DNA of 64,000 bases from Drosophila miranda (GCF_003369915.1 NW_022881603.1:37161124-37225123); one strand, 5' to 3'. Shown: positions 24,028 through 36,879, counted from the stretch's first letter. The notes: generated by a model not told the origin, from the sequence alone. Numbers and translations are program-made.

Positions 24028-24777
24028 GAAAACCAAAAACGTAGAATTGTAGAGAATGACCATATCTTTAAGACTGCGGAATCTGAATTGGATCGTATTA
24101 TTATTATAGCCAGCATCAAGAAAACAATTTCATTTTTTCTCGCCCTGTCTCTCTCTAACACACACGTAGCATAGCCGGCTTTGCTTAGAGTAAAACATTA
24201 GCGCCTAGATCGACTATAAAAGCTAGAGCAACCAAATTTCGTATCCACACTCCTAATATATCGGACCGAGACGAGTTTGTTTCAAAATTTCGCCACACCC
24301 CCTTCCGCCCCCGCAAAGGACGAAAATCTTGGGATATTCAAAAATCTCAGAGACTATTAAGGGTAGAGTAACCAAATTTGGTATCCGCACTTCTGTTAGA
24401 TCTTACTATAAAACGTGTATCTCAAAATTTCGCCCCACCCTCTTCCGCCCACACAAAGGACGAAAATCTGTTGCATCCACAATATTGCACATTCGAGAAA
24501 ACTAAAAACGCAGAATCATAGATAATGACCATATCTATCAGATTGCTGAATCTGGATCAGATCAGATCATTTTTATAGCCAATAGGAACAAATCAATTTG
24601 CAGTGGCTACGCAGCGCCCGACGTCACGCTCAGACTTATTTTATGTCTCTCTCTCACGCACTCTTTGTCGTGTCGTTTAATATTAGCGGCGTCTGCCGGA
24701 GGAGAGCCATACTGACTTAGTATCGGGTATAACCGTAGAGCTGCGGCGTCCGCAGCAACTCACAACGTTCCCCCTCG
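24028..24777 (-). mobile_element. DINE-1/SGM-like element F, inverted, right end missing
   Basis: Minus-strand copy lacking its right-hand third, joined to LINE RNase H through an A-rich stretch (CCTAAAAAAAGAAAACC). It corresponds to elements D' and I. The deletion that made this junction removed the LINE tail, the mars flank, all of mars and a + strand DINE-1. Confidence 0.8.
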
Positions 24778-24923
24778 TTTTGTGTTGTTTTATCAGCCTT
24801 GAATGCACCACACTCACACACGCGCACAGCATACATACATATGTATGAGGGTTTCTTTCGTATTTTCCAGCTCTGTTGAGATTCAAATAGTGCTCTTATT
24901 ATTTTGATTTCCATTTTATTATA
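24778..24923. repeat. R repeat, left part, copy 2
   Basis: Same as 16318-16463 with few differences. No gene. Confidence 0.6.
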
Positions 24924-25606
24924 CAGTCAAGGAAAAAAGTCAACATACAGCACCGATTTTTCAATATTTCGGGTTTTCGCAATGAAAATTAAAAAAGTTG
25001 GTATGCCATTATTTAGGACACTTAAAGTTATTATTATTTCAGAAAAAAAACTTAAACAAAAATGATGTATACTAAAGTTACAACGAAAAAACATAAAATG
25101 TTCACGGAAAAAAGTGTACATACAGCCTCTATGCTTTTGTATTATAGTCTCAAAGTCATCTTAATATTAATACTTTTTATACTTTTAATATTTGGTTGGT
25201 CCACCATTGGCATCTTTTACAGCCTGTAGTCGTCGGGGCATCGATGCCACCAAATTTTCGGTTGTTGTGGGCGGAACTTCGGCCCAAGCTCGAATGAGGG
25301 CGGTTTTGAGGCTTTCTGATGTTATACTTCCGTACCAATCTTTCTAAAATGTCCCAAAGATGTTCGATTGGGTTAAGGTCTGGGCATAATACAGCAACCA
25401 ATCACGCACAACATGTGCGGTGTGCTTTGGATCGTTGTCCTGTTGGAAGATCCAACTGCTTCCCAGGCTCAATGTATCCACCGATGTGCTCCAAAATTGG
25501 CGGAACACATCGAAAAGTGTTCAGGAGTCATTGTGCACCTAAAAACAATTGCCAATTTTTTGCACAGGATGGTTTCAAGAGCCGAGTTCCACGAAAGAAA
25601 CCATTG
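24924..25606 (-). mobile_element. Tc1-like element remnant with inverted arm, copy 2
   Basis: Same structure and same right-hand deletion junction (ATTG/AGCG) as 16464-17154, so the two are duplicates of one damaged element. An 8-base deletion near 25316 relative to copy 1 breaks the minus-strand transposase frame at the segment following the DLNPIEHLW block. Confidence 0.75.
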
Positions 25607-25820
25607 AGCGTGCGTGAGCGAGCAAGCGCAGCGTTGCCAGCAGCATTTATTTAGCTAACTTAACCGATGACATCGTAAATTCACGGAAAAGCAGGTAGGA
25701 CAAAAGCAATTAAGCATTGGCCTTCCATGGGGCAGAATCGGGGTAAACCTTGGCGTTTCAAACCGATTGAATGTATGTGGTTTTAACAGGAATTTAATTT
25801 TACAAAGTAGGGCGTGTGTT
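25607..25820. repeat. R repeat, copy 2, up to the LOA insertion
   Basis: Continues R to the LOA LINE insertion point. Its last 12 bases (25809-25820, AGGGCGTGTGTT) are the left copy of the LINE target-site duplication. R resumes at 31444. Confidence 0.7.
25809..25820. repeat. Target-site duplication of the LOA LINE, left copy
   Basis: AGGGCGTGTGTT at 25809-25820 is repeated exactly at 31444-31455; one more T on the left could extend it to 13 bases. The empty site is seen at 17349-17360 (AGGGCATGTGTT, one difference) and again near 44373. Confidence 0.92.
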
Positions 25821-26304
25821 GGCCGTCAGCCATTGGGTGCTACAGGGGGACAAACGGATGACGGGTCGGCTCGCACAACTGTGAACTCGGCGCAGGCGCA
25901 GCCGCTCCGGTTAGTAATACCCGGTGCGGTCTGCGTCTCACACCCCCCCCCCCTAGGACACAGAGAGTTGCGAGCGAACCGTCACCCGCCGTAACTGTGC
26001 ACACCGGTGGAAGTGCGACTATACTCTCCCCGTGAGGGCGGCTGGAAACAGGTCCTAGCACGGTCATGTCTCTGCTAGGATGCTGGCGAATGGTAGTCGG
26101 GCGGAGAGAAGAAAACTCTCAGTGAAATTACCCCAATCCAAGGTGACACTGTTATATGCCGAGGGATGCATGGCCGGGGGGTGCCCGGTCGCTAATATGC
26201 GGACTCTGGATACCTGCCGACCTCCAGTTTAAATCAGGCTGCCCGGGGCAAGCGGGCTATGCCTCGGGAGACCAACCCCTTCCCGCCTACTCGTGGGAAC
26301 AAAA

Positions 26305-27746
26305 ATGCCAAACATATTAAAAATACCAAATAAAAACACCGCAAGGGAGCTCGGTACTCCTCTTAAAGTACCGGAGGGACAAGCCAATCCCTCTGCACCA
26401 GCGCCTGGGAAACCGGGTCCAAAGAAGACGGGGAAGGAGACTGAGTCGGTCCACCGTCTTCAGGCAGCAGCCGCAGCGAGGGGGGCCCGAAAAGCCAATC
26501 GGGTCCTTCCAAGTCGGGTGGCTCCAAAGGCGAAGCGGATACCGGGGTGGCTGCCAAGCAGAGCGTAATCGCGGCTGGTAAGCGCACCGGGACCGAAGAA
26601 CCCATGGGAGCCCCGGCGGGCAGCGTCTCTGCACCACGGGGTGGAAAGCCGTCGTACCAGGACAGGAGACGAGCGGCTTTCATCCTGTCCAACGAAGACC
26701 CGAACTTCAAGGCGTCAGCCGAAGGAAAGGAGCAGAGGCTGTGGGCCTGCTCAATCCTTCCACTGTTCCAGCCAGCCAAAGCCGGAAAGGGCGCAGCCAA
26801 GGCCGCCAACAAGCGGCAACGCTCAGCGGAGGACCCCGCAAATCAGCCAGGCCAAGCCCAGCAAGCCAAGCGGGTGAAGACCCACCTCACGAACCGGTCG
26901 TTCGCTGAGGTGGCGAGGGGCAGGACCCTGATCGGTGTCCTGGACAGGGGCGCCGAGGACGGCCATGTCCCTCGCGATAAGTGGCACCTGGTGGAGAACG
27001 AGCTCCAGGACCGGTTCCTACTGGAACTGGAGGAGAACGGCGGACCACCGCCAAAGTGTGAGGACGCAGGGTGGCATCAAGGCAAGGTGAAAGCCATCGC
27101 CTGCCAAGACGCTCGCTCTGCGGCTCTCTACATGAAGGCGGTGGCGGCCCTAAAAGAGGTCTATCCAGGGGCGAAACTGGAGGCCGTGAAGTGGGAAGAT
27201 GTCCCTAGTCGCCCGAGAGCCAGAGCGTGGGTCTCGGCTAAGCCTGCATAGCCTGAGAAGATCCTCAGGTTACTGCAGGTCTGCAACCCCCACCTTCCTA
27301 CAGCCGATTGGAAGGTGGCAAAGGTGGAGGATATCCAAGGGCAGAGGCGCCAGATTATCCTCGTCCTAAATGAGGAATCCATTGATCTCCTCGCAAAGTC
27401 GGACGGTGTAGTGGATTATGGCTACAAGAAGGTCACCATATCCACTTACAAGTCCGATCGCAAGGGCAGGCAAGCGGAGGTCGAGCCAGACCCGGAGCTG
27501 CCGGAGATCCCAAAAGAGGGGGCCTCGTGCGAGGAAGACAACCCGGCGTCGGATGCGGCGTCCATGATGTCGGACGATATCTTGGACGACTACGCGTTCG
27601 ACGAGAGCGACCTAGCCAGAGGCCTCAGCCACATCGTTGTCGGGGAGGAGCCGGAGTCCCCTGACAGCGATCTAGAAGTAACAATGGTGGAGGCGAGCCT
27701 CAGGAATGTCGTTGACGCTCCTGCAGATAAACCTCCACCATTGTAA
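26305..27746 (+). pseudogene. LOA LINE ORF1, broken
   Basis: The likely start is the ATG at 26305, giving a basic Pro/Ala/Lys-rich N-terminus. A frameshift between about 26500 and 26570 moves the reading to the frame that is open from 26547 to 27251. A TAG at 27249 interrupts that frame, which then continues to 27746. The middle part reads RSFAEVARGRTLIGVLDRG…, resembling the nucleic-acid-binding segment of LOA/R1-type ORF1 proteins; no CCHC knuckle is visible. It overlaps the ORF2 start by 41 bases. Two lesions make it non-functional. Confidence 0.75.
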
Positions 27747-30700
27747 GGCAGCATGCGCTGCTCTACTGCTCCACCTGGCCAAGGGTGGAGCCGACATAGT
27801 CGTCATTCAGGAGCCCTGGATCCTCGGAAACAGGGTCGCCGGTCTGAGGACTTCTGACTACAAGCTATACGTAGCTGAAACCGCAGGTAAAATTCGTACC
27901 TGCATTCTTGCAAAAAGAGAGTTGCACTTATTTTTGCTCCCAAATTTCAGCAATGAAGACCACACCGCAGTGAGCCTCGAAGGCCAGGAGCGCTCACTGA
28001 GGATCTGCTCCGCATACATGGGGCATGAACAACCAGACCCCCCTCCACACGCGCCTCTCCGGGCTCTAATCGCAGACTGCTCGGCCAAGGACATCGGCCT
28101 AATTGTGGGGTGCGATGCCAATGCACATCACTGTCAGTGGGGAAGCACTGACACAAACGAAAGGGGTGAGTACTTTTTCAGTTACTTACTGACCACTCAG
28201 ATGGTCTTACTAAACCGGGGTAGTGATCCCACCTTTATCATTAAAAACCGCAAGGAGGTCCTGGACCTCACGCTTGCCTCTCATGAGATACAGCGTTACA
28301 TTGTATCCTGGAGGGTCCTGGAAGAGCACTCCTTCTCGGACCACAGGTACGTGGAAACTGTCTTCTCCTTCTCAGTACCGAAGCCAGTCCGATTCCGAAA
28401 CATCAGGTGGACAAACTGGACTCGGTACTCTGATTACCTCTGTCGTGTTCTCCCTGAGCCCCCATGTGAGGAGGGGTTCTCCACGGAGGCCACGATTCGT
28501 CTTCTTAAGATCTTTACCGACGCCTGCAATAAGGCGCTCGACAAAGCATGCCCCTCTGGCAAGAACAGAGGCCGGAAGAAACCTGAATGGTGGAATCCGA
28601 AACTGGGTGAACTCCGGAAAGTCTCCCGGAGACTCTTCAATAAAGCTAAGGCTGAAAACGTTGAGCAAAACTGGGCCGAATACAAGGCCAGTCTGTCAAC
28701 CTACAACAAAGAACTTAGAAAAGCCAAACGCGCCTCCTGGCGTAAGTTCTGCAGCGAAATCGAGAGTAACTCAGAAGCCTCACGCTTCTCTCGAAGACAA
28801 CACCCACCCTGGGCTACTTGAAGAACACCGACCAGTCGTGGACTACGTCCAGCGAGGAGTCGCTAAATCTTCTCCTAAACACCCACTTCCCTGGCTGCGA
28901 TGAAAACAGACCCAACTCCCCCGCGCCCCCTTCTGTCGCCTCAAATGCCATCTTGGGACTGCTAAGCCAGGAGAACATTTCCTGGGCGATCAGAAGCTTT
29001 AAACCCTACAAGTCCGCGGGGCCAGACGGCATTTTCCCTGCCCAACTGATTCACGCGGGACATAAAGCCATTAACTGGCTCAAAATAATTTACGAGGGAA
29101 TCTTCTCCCACGGGTGCATTCCTGACACCTGGCTTCAGACCAAAGTCGTATTCATACCCAAGGCAGGCAAGCCCTCGCACACTGCCCCAAAAGATTTCAG
29201 ACCCATAAGTCTATCGTCTTTTCTTCTAAAGGCGATGGAGCGGCTCCTGGGGCTGCATCTAACGGCGTGCATTCCGTCCAGTCTGATCTCAGACTCCCAG
29301 CATGCCTATCGGAAGGGAAGATCCACCGAAACGGCCCTACACTCGATCACATCGATCATCGAAGCATCCCTTAAGTTTAAGGAGTACACCCTAGTACCCT
29401 TCCTCGACATAGAAGGCGCCTTTAACAACATCCTTCCGACCGCCATCACGGGCGCACTGACGGATCTGGGCGTTGACTCCAGGACGGTGAGCCTGATCGA
29501 TCAGATGCTACAATGCAGGACGGTTGAGGCATCACTGGGGACGTCAACGTGTACCAGATTTGTCAGCAGAGGCACACCGCAGGGCGGAGTCCTCTCGCCC
29601 CTCCTATGGAACGTGGCAGTAAACACACTGCTGCGGGAGATAGAGGGGGGTGGCTGCCGTGTGGGGGCGTACGCGGACGATGTTGCCATAGCATTCTCCG
29701 GAAAATTTCCGCAGACATTGTGTGAGTGCATGACAAGTACTCTCACGAAAATGTCGAAATGGGCAGACAAATGCGGGTTAGGCGTCAACCCGTCTAAAAC
29801 GGAACTGGTGCTTTTCACTAGGAAGTACAAAGTTCCGGTACTGATTCCCCCAAGACTATGTGGGGAAACGCTAGTCTTCAGCAACAACGCCAAGTATCTT
29901 GGCCTAATCCTCGATAGAAAGCTCGATTGGAAATTGAGCATAGAGGATAGAGTAAAGAAGGCCACAGTGGCCCTCTATACTTGCAGGAAAGCCATCGGAC
30001 TAAAATGGGGAATGACCCCCTATATAGTTCGGTGGCTCTACACCGCCATCATACGACCAATCATGCTCTATGGAGTGGTGGTATGGTGGCCAGCCTTGGA
30101 CAGAAGGACATGCCTCAATAAACTCAGCAGAGTTCAACGCATGGCAGAGCTATGCATAACTGGCGGGCTACGCACTACTCCAGGGGAAGCCCTGGATACT
30201 GTGCTGGACCTCCTCCCTGTGGATCTCATGGGAAAGAAGGTGGCAACACTTTCCGCCCTCAGAATGAGAGAAGCCAGACTGTGGAAAGCATCCGCGGTTG
30301 GGCACTTGGGAATCCTGATGAGACTCCCGCAATTACCAGAGAGGACAGATTACTGTATCCCCAGTGATCACCTCTCGACGCCCTTCCAGGTATCAATCCC
30401 ATCTAGGGAGGACTGGGAGATGGGCGAACCAGGACCTGCAAATGCGGTCCACTTCTACACTGATGGCTCAAAGCTAGACGGCCGCGTGGGAGGCGGAGTC
30501 TACTGCAGCGAGCTGAACATCAGTCATTGCTTCAGGCTCCCGGATCACTGTAGTGTGTTCCAAGCGGAGGTTGAAGCCATCAAGGAGGCCATTTCGATCG
30601 TCTCCAAATTACTTCTAGATACGCACTTAGTGTGCGTCTTCTCGGACAGCCAAGCAGCTATCAAAGCTCTAGGCTCAATATCGTCGAACTCAGCGACTGT

Positions 30701-31292
30701 AAATGACTGCCGCAGGTCTCTGCACGAGATCGCAGAGCAGTTAGATCTCTTCCTTATATGGGTCCCCGGCCACAGGGACATCGAGGGGAATGACGCCGCC
30801 GACGAGCTAGCCAGGCAGGGTACTACGATTCCTCTCCTACCGGAGAGGGAGCAAGTAGCGATGCCCTTGGCTACGTGCAGGCTCCTAACGCACGAATTGT
30901 TCGAGCAAAATGCCAATAGGAGATGGCAGCAAACCGTTTCCTGTAAAGTCTCAAGACTGATATGGCCATATCGATCGAAGAAGCGCTCAGCAGAGCTGTA
31001 TAAACTCAGCAGAGCACAGTGCTCTGCAGTTACTAGAGCCATCACGGGACACTGGCAGATCGGCACTCACGCCTCTAGACTGTCAATCCCTCATAACGAC
31101 TTCTGCAGGAGTTGTCGCGACGAGGAGGAGGAGGAATCGGTCCCCCACTTCTTCTGCCACTGCCCAGCCCTTGGAAATCGTCGTCTTCGAATTCTCGGGG
31201 CCGCTTTCCTCACGGACATTTCGGACCTGTCCGTAATCAAACCAGGGACCTTGTCCAAATACATCCAAGCCACCGGATGGGACTGCCCTTAA
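27706..31292 (+). pseudogene. LOA LINE ORF2: endonuclease, reverse transcriptase, RNase H
   Basis: ATG at 27706 (MSLTLLQINLHHCKAA) begins an AP-like endonuclease with IQEPW, GCDANAHH and FSDHRY. A frameshift near 28790 ends this frame at 28821; the RT frame is open through 28818-31292. RT shows FLDIEGAFNN, GTPQGGVLSPLLW and an intact YADD. RNase H follows with YTDGS, EVEAIKEA, FSDSQAA and WVPGHRDIEGNDAADELA, then a C-terminal CRSC…H…C knuckle. The single frameshift is the only lesion seen in about 1195 codons, so the copy is fairly young. It would nick DNA and reverse-transcribe its own RNA at the nick. Confidence 0.88.
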
Positions 31293-31427
31293 CCTGCAGT
31301 AGTATGCTCTCACGGTTCGGGCAACGCGAAGGGGCACATGCCCATGCGGCAACACAACGGACCTTTTATAGGTCCAAGTGAGCTTGGGGGCGGGAGGCTC
31401 TTATCCCCCCCCTCCCGGCTACCGCCT

Positions 31428-31443
31428 TAACCTAACCTAACCT
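31428..31443. repeat. AACCT-type 3' tail of the LOA LINE
   Basis: TAACCTAACCTAACCT closes the element directly before the right target duplication. Short tandem 3' tails are typical of LINEs that lack poly(A), made by slippage at the start of reverse transcription. Confidence 0.85.
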
Positions 31444-31818
31444 AGGGCGTGTGTTCTTGCTGCTGGCAATGCTCTTGCCGTGACGTTGTTTGTTTTAGTT
31501 TTTTTAACCCCAATAAACACACGCACACACTTGTATTTATTCGCCGAATTTCGTGGGGTGTCTACTGCATTTATTAATACATATTCCAGGCTCTGTCGCA
31601 GCTGTCTAAAGACGTATTCTCTTTCTCGACACTTGACACACACTTGATAAAGTTGAATGCTTATTTTTGCTTACTTTTATTATTCACTTTTATTTTCATA
31701 CGTGCAATGGTAAACAGACACTCAGAAATATACCGAAACTACGTCACAAATTTCAAAATATGCCGAAAATATACTGACGTATTATTTGTATTCAAGCTGA
31801 ATCAAATTGCTTTCGGTC
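31444..31818. repeat. R repeat, copy 2, continued after the LOA insertion
   Basis: Starts with the right target duplication (31444-31455) and matches 17349-17731. It contains the motif 6-like TTCGGTATATTT on the minus strand (about 31727-31738). No gene. Confidence 0.65.
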
Positions 31819-32030
31819 ACTTCCTTTTCATCAGCGAGCGAGACCGGTCGTGTTTTTTCTTAACAGTCTGAAAAGTGACTTTTTCCAAGCAACAAAGGCT
31901 TAATTAAAAGTGATTGTACAAATTGGATCATTGTTTATTTCATACAAATCTTCATCAATATATAAATTATTCCTCTTTTCATTCCCCAAAGGAGAGGTAA
32001 GTCTTTGGCAATCTGGTTAAACCAGCAAGT

Positions 32031-33617
32031 ATGGCGGACGCCGGTCACTCGGTGTCTGCCAAATTGAAACCCCCTGATCAGGTGGCAAAAAGCGGCAAAA
32101 TTCAAACCCAAAAAACAATAGCAAAAAACTTCAGTGCTTTGTGTTCAGGTGTGAAAGAGGACATATTCGACAGCTTGACTAACGAAAAGTACCCAGCAAA
32201 AAAGATGCGCAAGGAACAAAAAAGCGACAACACCAATACAGACATAAATAACAAAATGCTGATAGACGATGACAGTAACAAAATGGTGGAGGCTTCTGAC
32301 GGTGTGACCGTTCACAATTCTCACACAAATGCCATAAATGGTTTTACTGGAAATACTGAAATGACTAAAACACTGAATAAAAATACTAATCCCATCAAAT
32401 GTAGGTATCGGAAGAGAAACAGTGTTGTATAGTGAGTGCCACATCGGTGATGCGGCTGTACTAGTATCGACTAAGAACAGTACCATCTTCGAAAACAAAA
32501 ACACCAAAAATGGCTTATTCTTTTTTGAAAAAATAAGACACCTTAAAATCAAAGGAATTAAAGAAATCGTAGCTCTTGCGCCACTCTATACAAGATTTAT
32601 TTTAAGGTTTTCAGCGAAGCAAATGATTTAGTTTTAAATGAGGAGTTAAAAAAAATGAATTTAGTGGTATTTATACCAAAAGACTATGTGGAATCCTATG
32701 GAGTAATTAAAGGGGTGCCCCTCGGTTTTTCTGAGAATGAAATTATGGATAATATTACTTCTAACATAAAAATTAAGTCAATTGAAAGATTAGCAAGAAG
32801 GCAGAAAATTACAACCGATGACAACAACGAAACATTCAAGCTCATACCATTAGAAACAGTCAAAATTGGTTTTGAGGGTTCAGACATCCCAGAAAAGGTA
32901 TCTCTTTTTGGGATATGTGGGATGAAAGTAAGCATATATGTTCCCAGAGTAAGGCAATGTTATAATTGTGGCAGACTTGGTCACACTTCGACCAGATGCA
33001 AATCAGCTAGGAGGTGCTATAAATGCGGAGTCGAGGAGTGCAATGGGTCGTGCACTGGTCTCAAGTGTATCCTTTGCAATGGGAAAAATCACTCAGCTAG
33101 GGACAGACTGATGTGCCCAGTATGGGAAAAGGAGATGGACATTAACAAAATAATGACAATCAAAAAAATCGCGCGTAAGGAAGTGCTTAGCACTTACTCA
33201 ATCCATCAAAATTTTTCGCTGTTAGATAATTATGAAAAAAACTATCCAAAACTAGACCTAAATGAGGAAAATGTTCAAACCAAAAACGTTAAAGCAAATG
33301 AAGTTTTAAAAAAATACAGTTATGCGAGCAGGTTAGTGCAGAGACCTTTGGTTCCTGCACAAAAACCCCACTATCACTTAGAATCATATACCAGCGATAC
33401 TAGTAATCACGTACCATTTTTTGAAAACAAAGAACTAAAAGAAAACAAATTTACCATTCAACAGATGGTTGACATGTTGTCTCGTTTAGTCGACTCAAAT
33501 GATGTGTCACATCCATCAAAAAAAGTGACCAGTACAAATGATTACAATATGGAACATAATGCAGACAGAAAAATGAACAAACAGAGAGAAACGAACCTTT
33601 TTAAAACATCTAAATAA
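32031..33617 (+). pseudogene. LINE ORF1, copy 3, broken
   Basis: Same layout as copy 2 ORF1. An 11-base deletion near 32393 shifts the frame and brings a stop at 32430. The TAA of copy 2 is AAA here (near 32562). The frameshift near 32606 is shared with copy 2. The C-terminal part with three CCHC-type knuckles is open to 33617. It ends two bases before ORF2. Confidence 0.8.
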
Positions 33618-33619
33618 AT

Positions 33620-35775
33620 ATGAAATTTTTACAACATAACATTCAATCTATTAAAGCCAATAAAAACGACCTAGTATTCTACTTAAACAATGAAAACTTC
33701 GACTTTGCCATTCTGGCTGAAGTTTTCTCTCACGATCTCCGTTTTAGGAAACTAGCTAACTTCAATATGTTAGAAAAACATAGAGAGGACGGTTATGGAG
33801 GAGTGGCGATTGCCTACAAAAAAGAATTAAGAGTTAAAAGACTGATATATGAGACAGAGCAAGATATAATTATAGCAAGAACCATCAACAACAAAGATAA
33901 ATTTCTTATCACCTCAGTATATTTTGAACCTTTGTTGTCTCTTGCATCCTTCAAGCAAGCGATTAACAATCTCCTTGAATATTTAGATGCATTCGGAAAA
34001 GTCATAATTGCAGGAGATTTTAACGCAAGACATACCTTTTCTGGAGACAGAACCAACAGTGGAAAGGGAACTTTTCTCATGCAAGCTATGTCAAATGCTG
34101 GCTACAGTCTAGCAAATGACCACAGTCTCACATTCAGAAGACACATCGACTCAACATCAGGGTCTGTACTCGATTTAACTTTCACAAAGGGTATTCATAT
34201 AGAGAATTGGAAATGCGAAAAGTTTTACCTAGGAGGCAGCCACCATCACCCAATAACCTTTGAAACAGCAGGATATCAACACAAACTCAAAACTTTCCTT
34301 GCCAAAAACAGGCTACTGAAAAAGCTAAGCCAGTTTGAGGCCGACAAAGATATGGATAATTTAGCGAAGAACATCCAACAGGAAATAAAAGCAGCTACTT
34401 ATGAAATCAAAAACAAATGTCCAAAATTATGGTGGGACGAGAATTTAGCCAAATTATTCAAGGAGTTTGCAGAGTCGCAGAAGAAGGCAGCTTCAGAGCC
34501 CTCCTTTCAAAATTATTGTTCTGCTGTTAACTTCAAGGTTAAATGGAAAAAATCTGTTAAAATTGCCAAAAGAACTAGCTATGCCAGGAAGTTAACAGAG
34601 TTAAATGTAAAATCGAACTCAAGAGAAGCCTGGAGATTCCTCAGAAATCTAAAAAACTGTCAAGAGGACACCCCAGAAATTTTCGACCCTGACAAAGCTG
34701 GGCCATACCTGGAATTCCTTAACGAACAAATAACCTCAGAAGCAAAGGATGTAGACAAAGAAATGTACTCAACCAAGAACAATGAAAATCCTTTCTTTTC
34801 CTTGGAAGAGTTAGAGGCTGTGTTAGTCAGAAACAGAAAAACGGCAGGAGGAATAGATCACATCACATACGAAATGCTGAGTGCCTTAACACTAGTATAA
34901 AGACAGAACTTGTACATTTTTACAACCGTCGAGAGGCTATGTGCGATTTCCTAGTCGAAGGGAGATCTATCAGAATTGTACCAATACCGAAAAAAAACAT
35001 GGATCTGACTGACTTAAAACATTTTCGACCCATATCCCTCATTTCGGTTCTAGCCAAGACAGTAAATGGCATGGTGAAAGCCAGGCTGGAAAAGCATATA
35101 CAAGAAAACAAGATTATACCCTACAGATCTTATGCATACCAAAAAAACAAGTCTGCAGCGATGTGCATAAATGATGTCATCAATGTGGTAGCGGCAAAGA
35201 AAAAGAACAAGGAACACGTTACTCTTGTGGTTGTTGACCTCAACAATGCCTACAATTGTGTCAACCTGAAATTCTTAAAAAGACTAATGGAAAATGAGTG
35301 TTTTCCTAAAACATACATTGACTGGATCATCAGTTTTATGTCTATGAGACTACTGAAAATAGGGGAAGCTGTTCAGGTAGTTCAGGGAGGAATCCCACAG
35401 GGCTCTTGTCTGTCGCCCCTCCTTTTTAATGTATACACAAAAAGACTACATCAGATCTGTGATAGAAATACTCATATGATGCAATTTGCAGAGGACTTCG
35501 TTATAATCTCTCACAACAGAGAGTTTACTGTAGCGGTTGAAAACCTTAATAAAAAACTAAATGACTTTAACCTTCTATGTGGTGATCTCGGTTTTAGCTT
35601 CAATCCAAGCAAATCTGCAGCAATGAATGTAGGAAAAAGACAGGTCAGAGCGGTAAATATTTCTGTTAGAAATGTGCCTATACCAAATCGAAAAGATATC
35701 CGTTTCTTAGGCAGACTGATTAGCGCAAACATGTCAAATGTCAGTCATGTAAAAATGGTTAAAGAACAAACAAAA
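33620..35775 (+). pseudogene. LINE ORF2 endonuclease and reverse transcriptase, copy 3
   Basis: Endonuclease motifs match copy 2 (AILAEVF, AGDFNARH, S-H-H-H). A one-base deletion near 34882 (GAGTGCCTTAAC against GAGTGCTCTTAAC) stops the frame at 34900, and the RT frame continues in another register to 35775. Motif C is FAED (GAG at 35491-35493), shared with copy 2 and unlike copy 1. DINE-1 G interrupts at 35776. Confidence 0.85.
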
Positions 35776-36879
35776 CGAGGGGGAACGTTGTGAGTTGCTG
35801 CGGACACCGCAACTCTACGGTTATACCCGATACTAAGTCAGTATTGCTCTCCTCCGGCAGACGCCGCTAATATTAAACGACACGACAAAGAGTGCGTGCG
35901 AGAGAGACAGAAAATCAGTCTGAGCGTGACGTCGGGCGCTTCGTAGCCACTGCAAATTGATTTGTTCCTATTGGCTATAAAAATGATTTGATCTGATCCA
36001 GATTCAGCAATCTGATAGATATGGTCATTATCTATGATTCTGCGTTTTTAGTTTTCTCGAATGTGCAATATTGTGGATGCAACAGATTTTCGTTCTTTGT
36101 GTGGGCGGAAGGGGGTGGGGCGAAATTTTGAGATACACGTTTTATAGTAAGATCTAACAGGAGTGCGGATACCAAATTTGGTTACTCTAGCCTTAATAGT
36201 CTCTGAGATTTTTGAATATCCCCAGATTTTCGTTCTTTGCGGAGGCGGAAGGGGGTGTGGCGAAATTTTGAAACAAACTCGTCTCGGTCCGATATATTAG
36301 GAGTGTGGATACCAAATTTGGTTGCTCTAGCTTTTGTAGTCTCTGAGATCTAGGCGCTAATGTTTTCCTCTAAGCAAAGCCTCCTATGCTACGTGTGTGT
36401 TAGAGAGAGAGACAGGGCGAGAAAAAATGAAATTGTTTTCTTGATGCTGGCTATAATAATAATACGATCCAATTCAGATTCCGCAGTCTTAAAGATATGG
36501 TCATTCTCTACAACTCTACGTTTTTGGTTTTCTCATATCTTTAAAATTGTGGATGCCACAGACTTTCGTCCTTTGTGGGGGCGGAAGTGGGCGGGGCGAA
36601 GTTTTGAAATATTTTTGTAGCAGTGACATATCACAGAAGTCTGGATCCAAAACATCGTTGCTCTAGCTCTTATAGTCTTTGAGCACTAGGCGCTGAAGGG
36701 GACGGACAGACGGACGGACGGACAGACAGACAGGGCTCAATCGACTCGGCTATTGATGCTGATCAAGAATATATATACTTTATGGGGTCGGAAACGATTC
36801 CTTCTGGACGTTACACACATCCACTTTTACCACAAATCTAATATACCCCAATACTCATTTTGAGTATCGGGTATAAAAA
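35776..36879 (+). mobile_element. DINE-1/SGM-like element G inside LINE copy 3
   Basis: Full element, same insertion site as A and E. Its right half resembles A more than E (long microsatellite at about 36701-36734 and the CTCATATCTTTAAAATTGTGG variant). LINE coding resumes at 36880. Confidence 0.8.

Larger units (their letters stand above)
25821..31443 (+). mobile_element. Full-length LOA-clade LINE (TRIM/Bilbo-like)
   Basis: A 5623-base non-LTR retrotransposon bounded by a perfect 12-base target duplication. It has a GC-rich 5' UTR, ORF1, an overlapping ORF2 with endonuclease, reverse transcriptase and RNase H, and a 3' end made of AACCT units. The domain order and protein look fit the LOA clade, which includes LOA, Bilbo (D. 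subobscura) and TRIM (D. miranda); the exact family needs a search. It is clearly more GC-rich than its surroundings. It sits in only one of three R copies, so it arrived after the block amplification or after R copy 2 split off. Confidence 0.85.

Noticed and set aside
25840..26300. GC-rich stretch with possible structured RNA (rRNA-like)
   Set aside because: It is the 5' UTR of the LOA LINE, bounded by the target duplication; no rRNA signature is seen.
31428..31443. CCTAA repeats as an insect telomere (TTAGG) remnant
   Set aside because: Only three units, placed exactly at the 3' end of a LINE with target duplication, and flies lack TTAGG telomeres.
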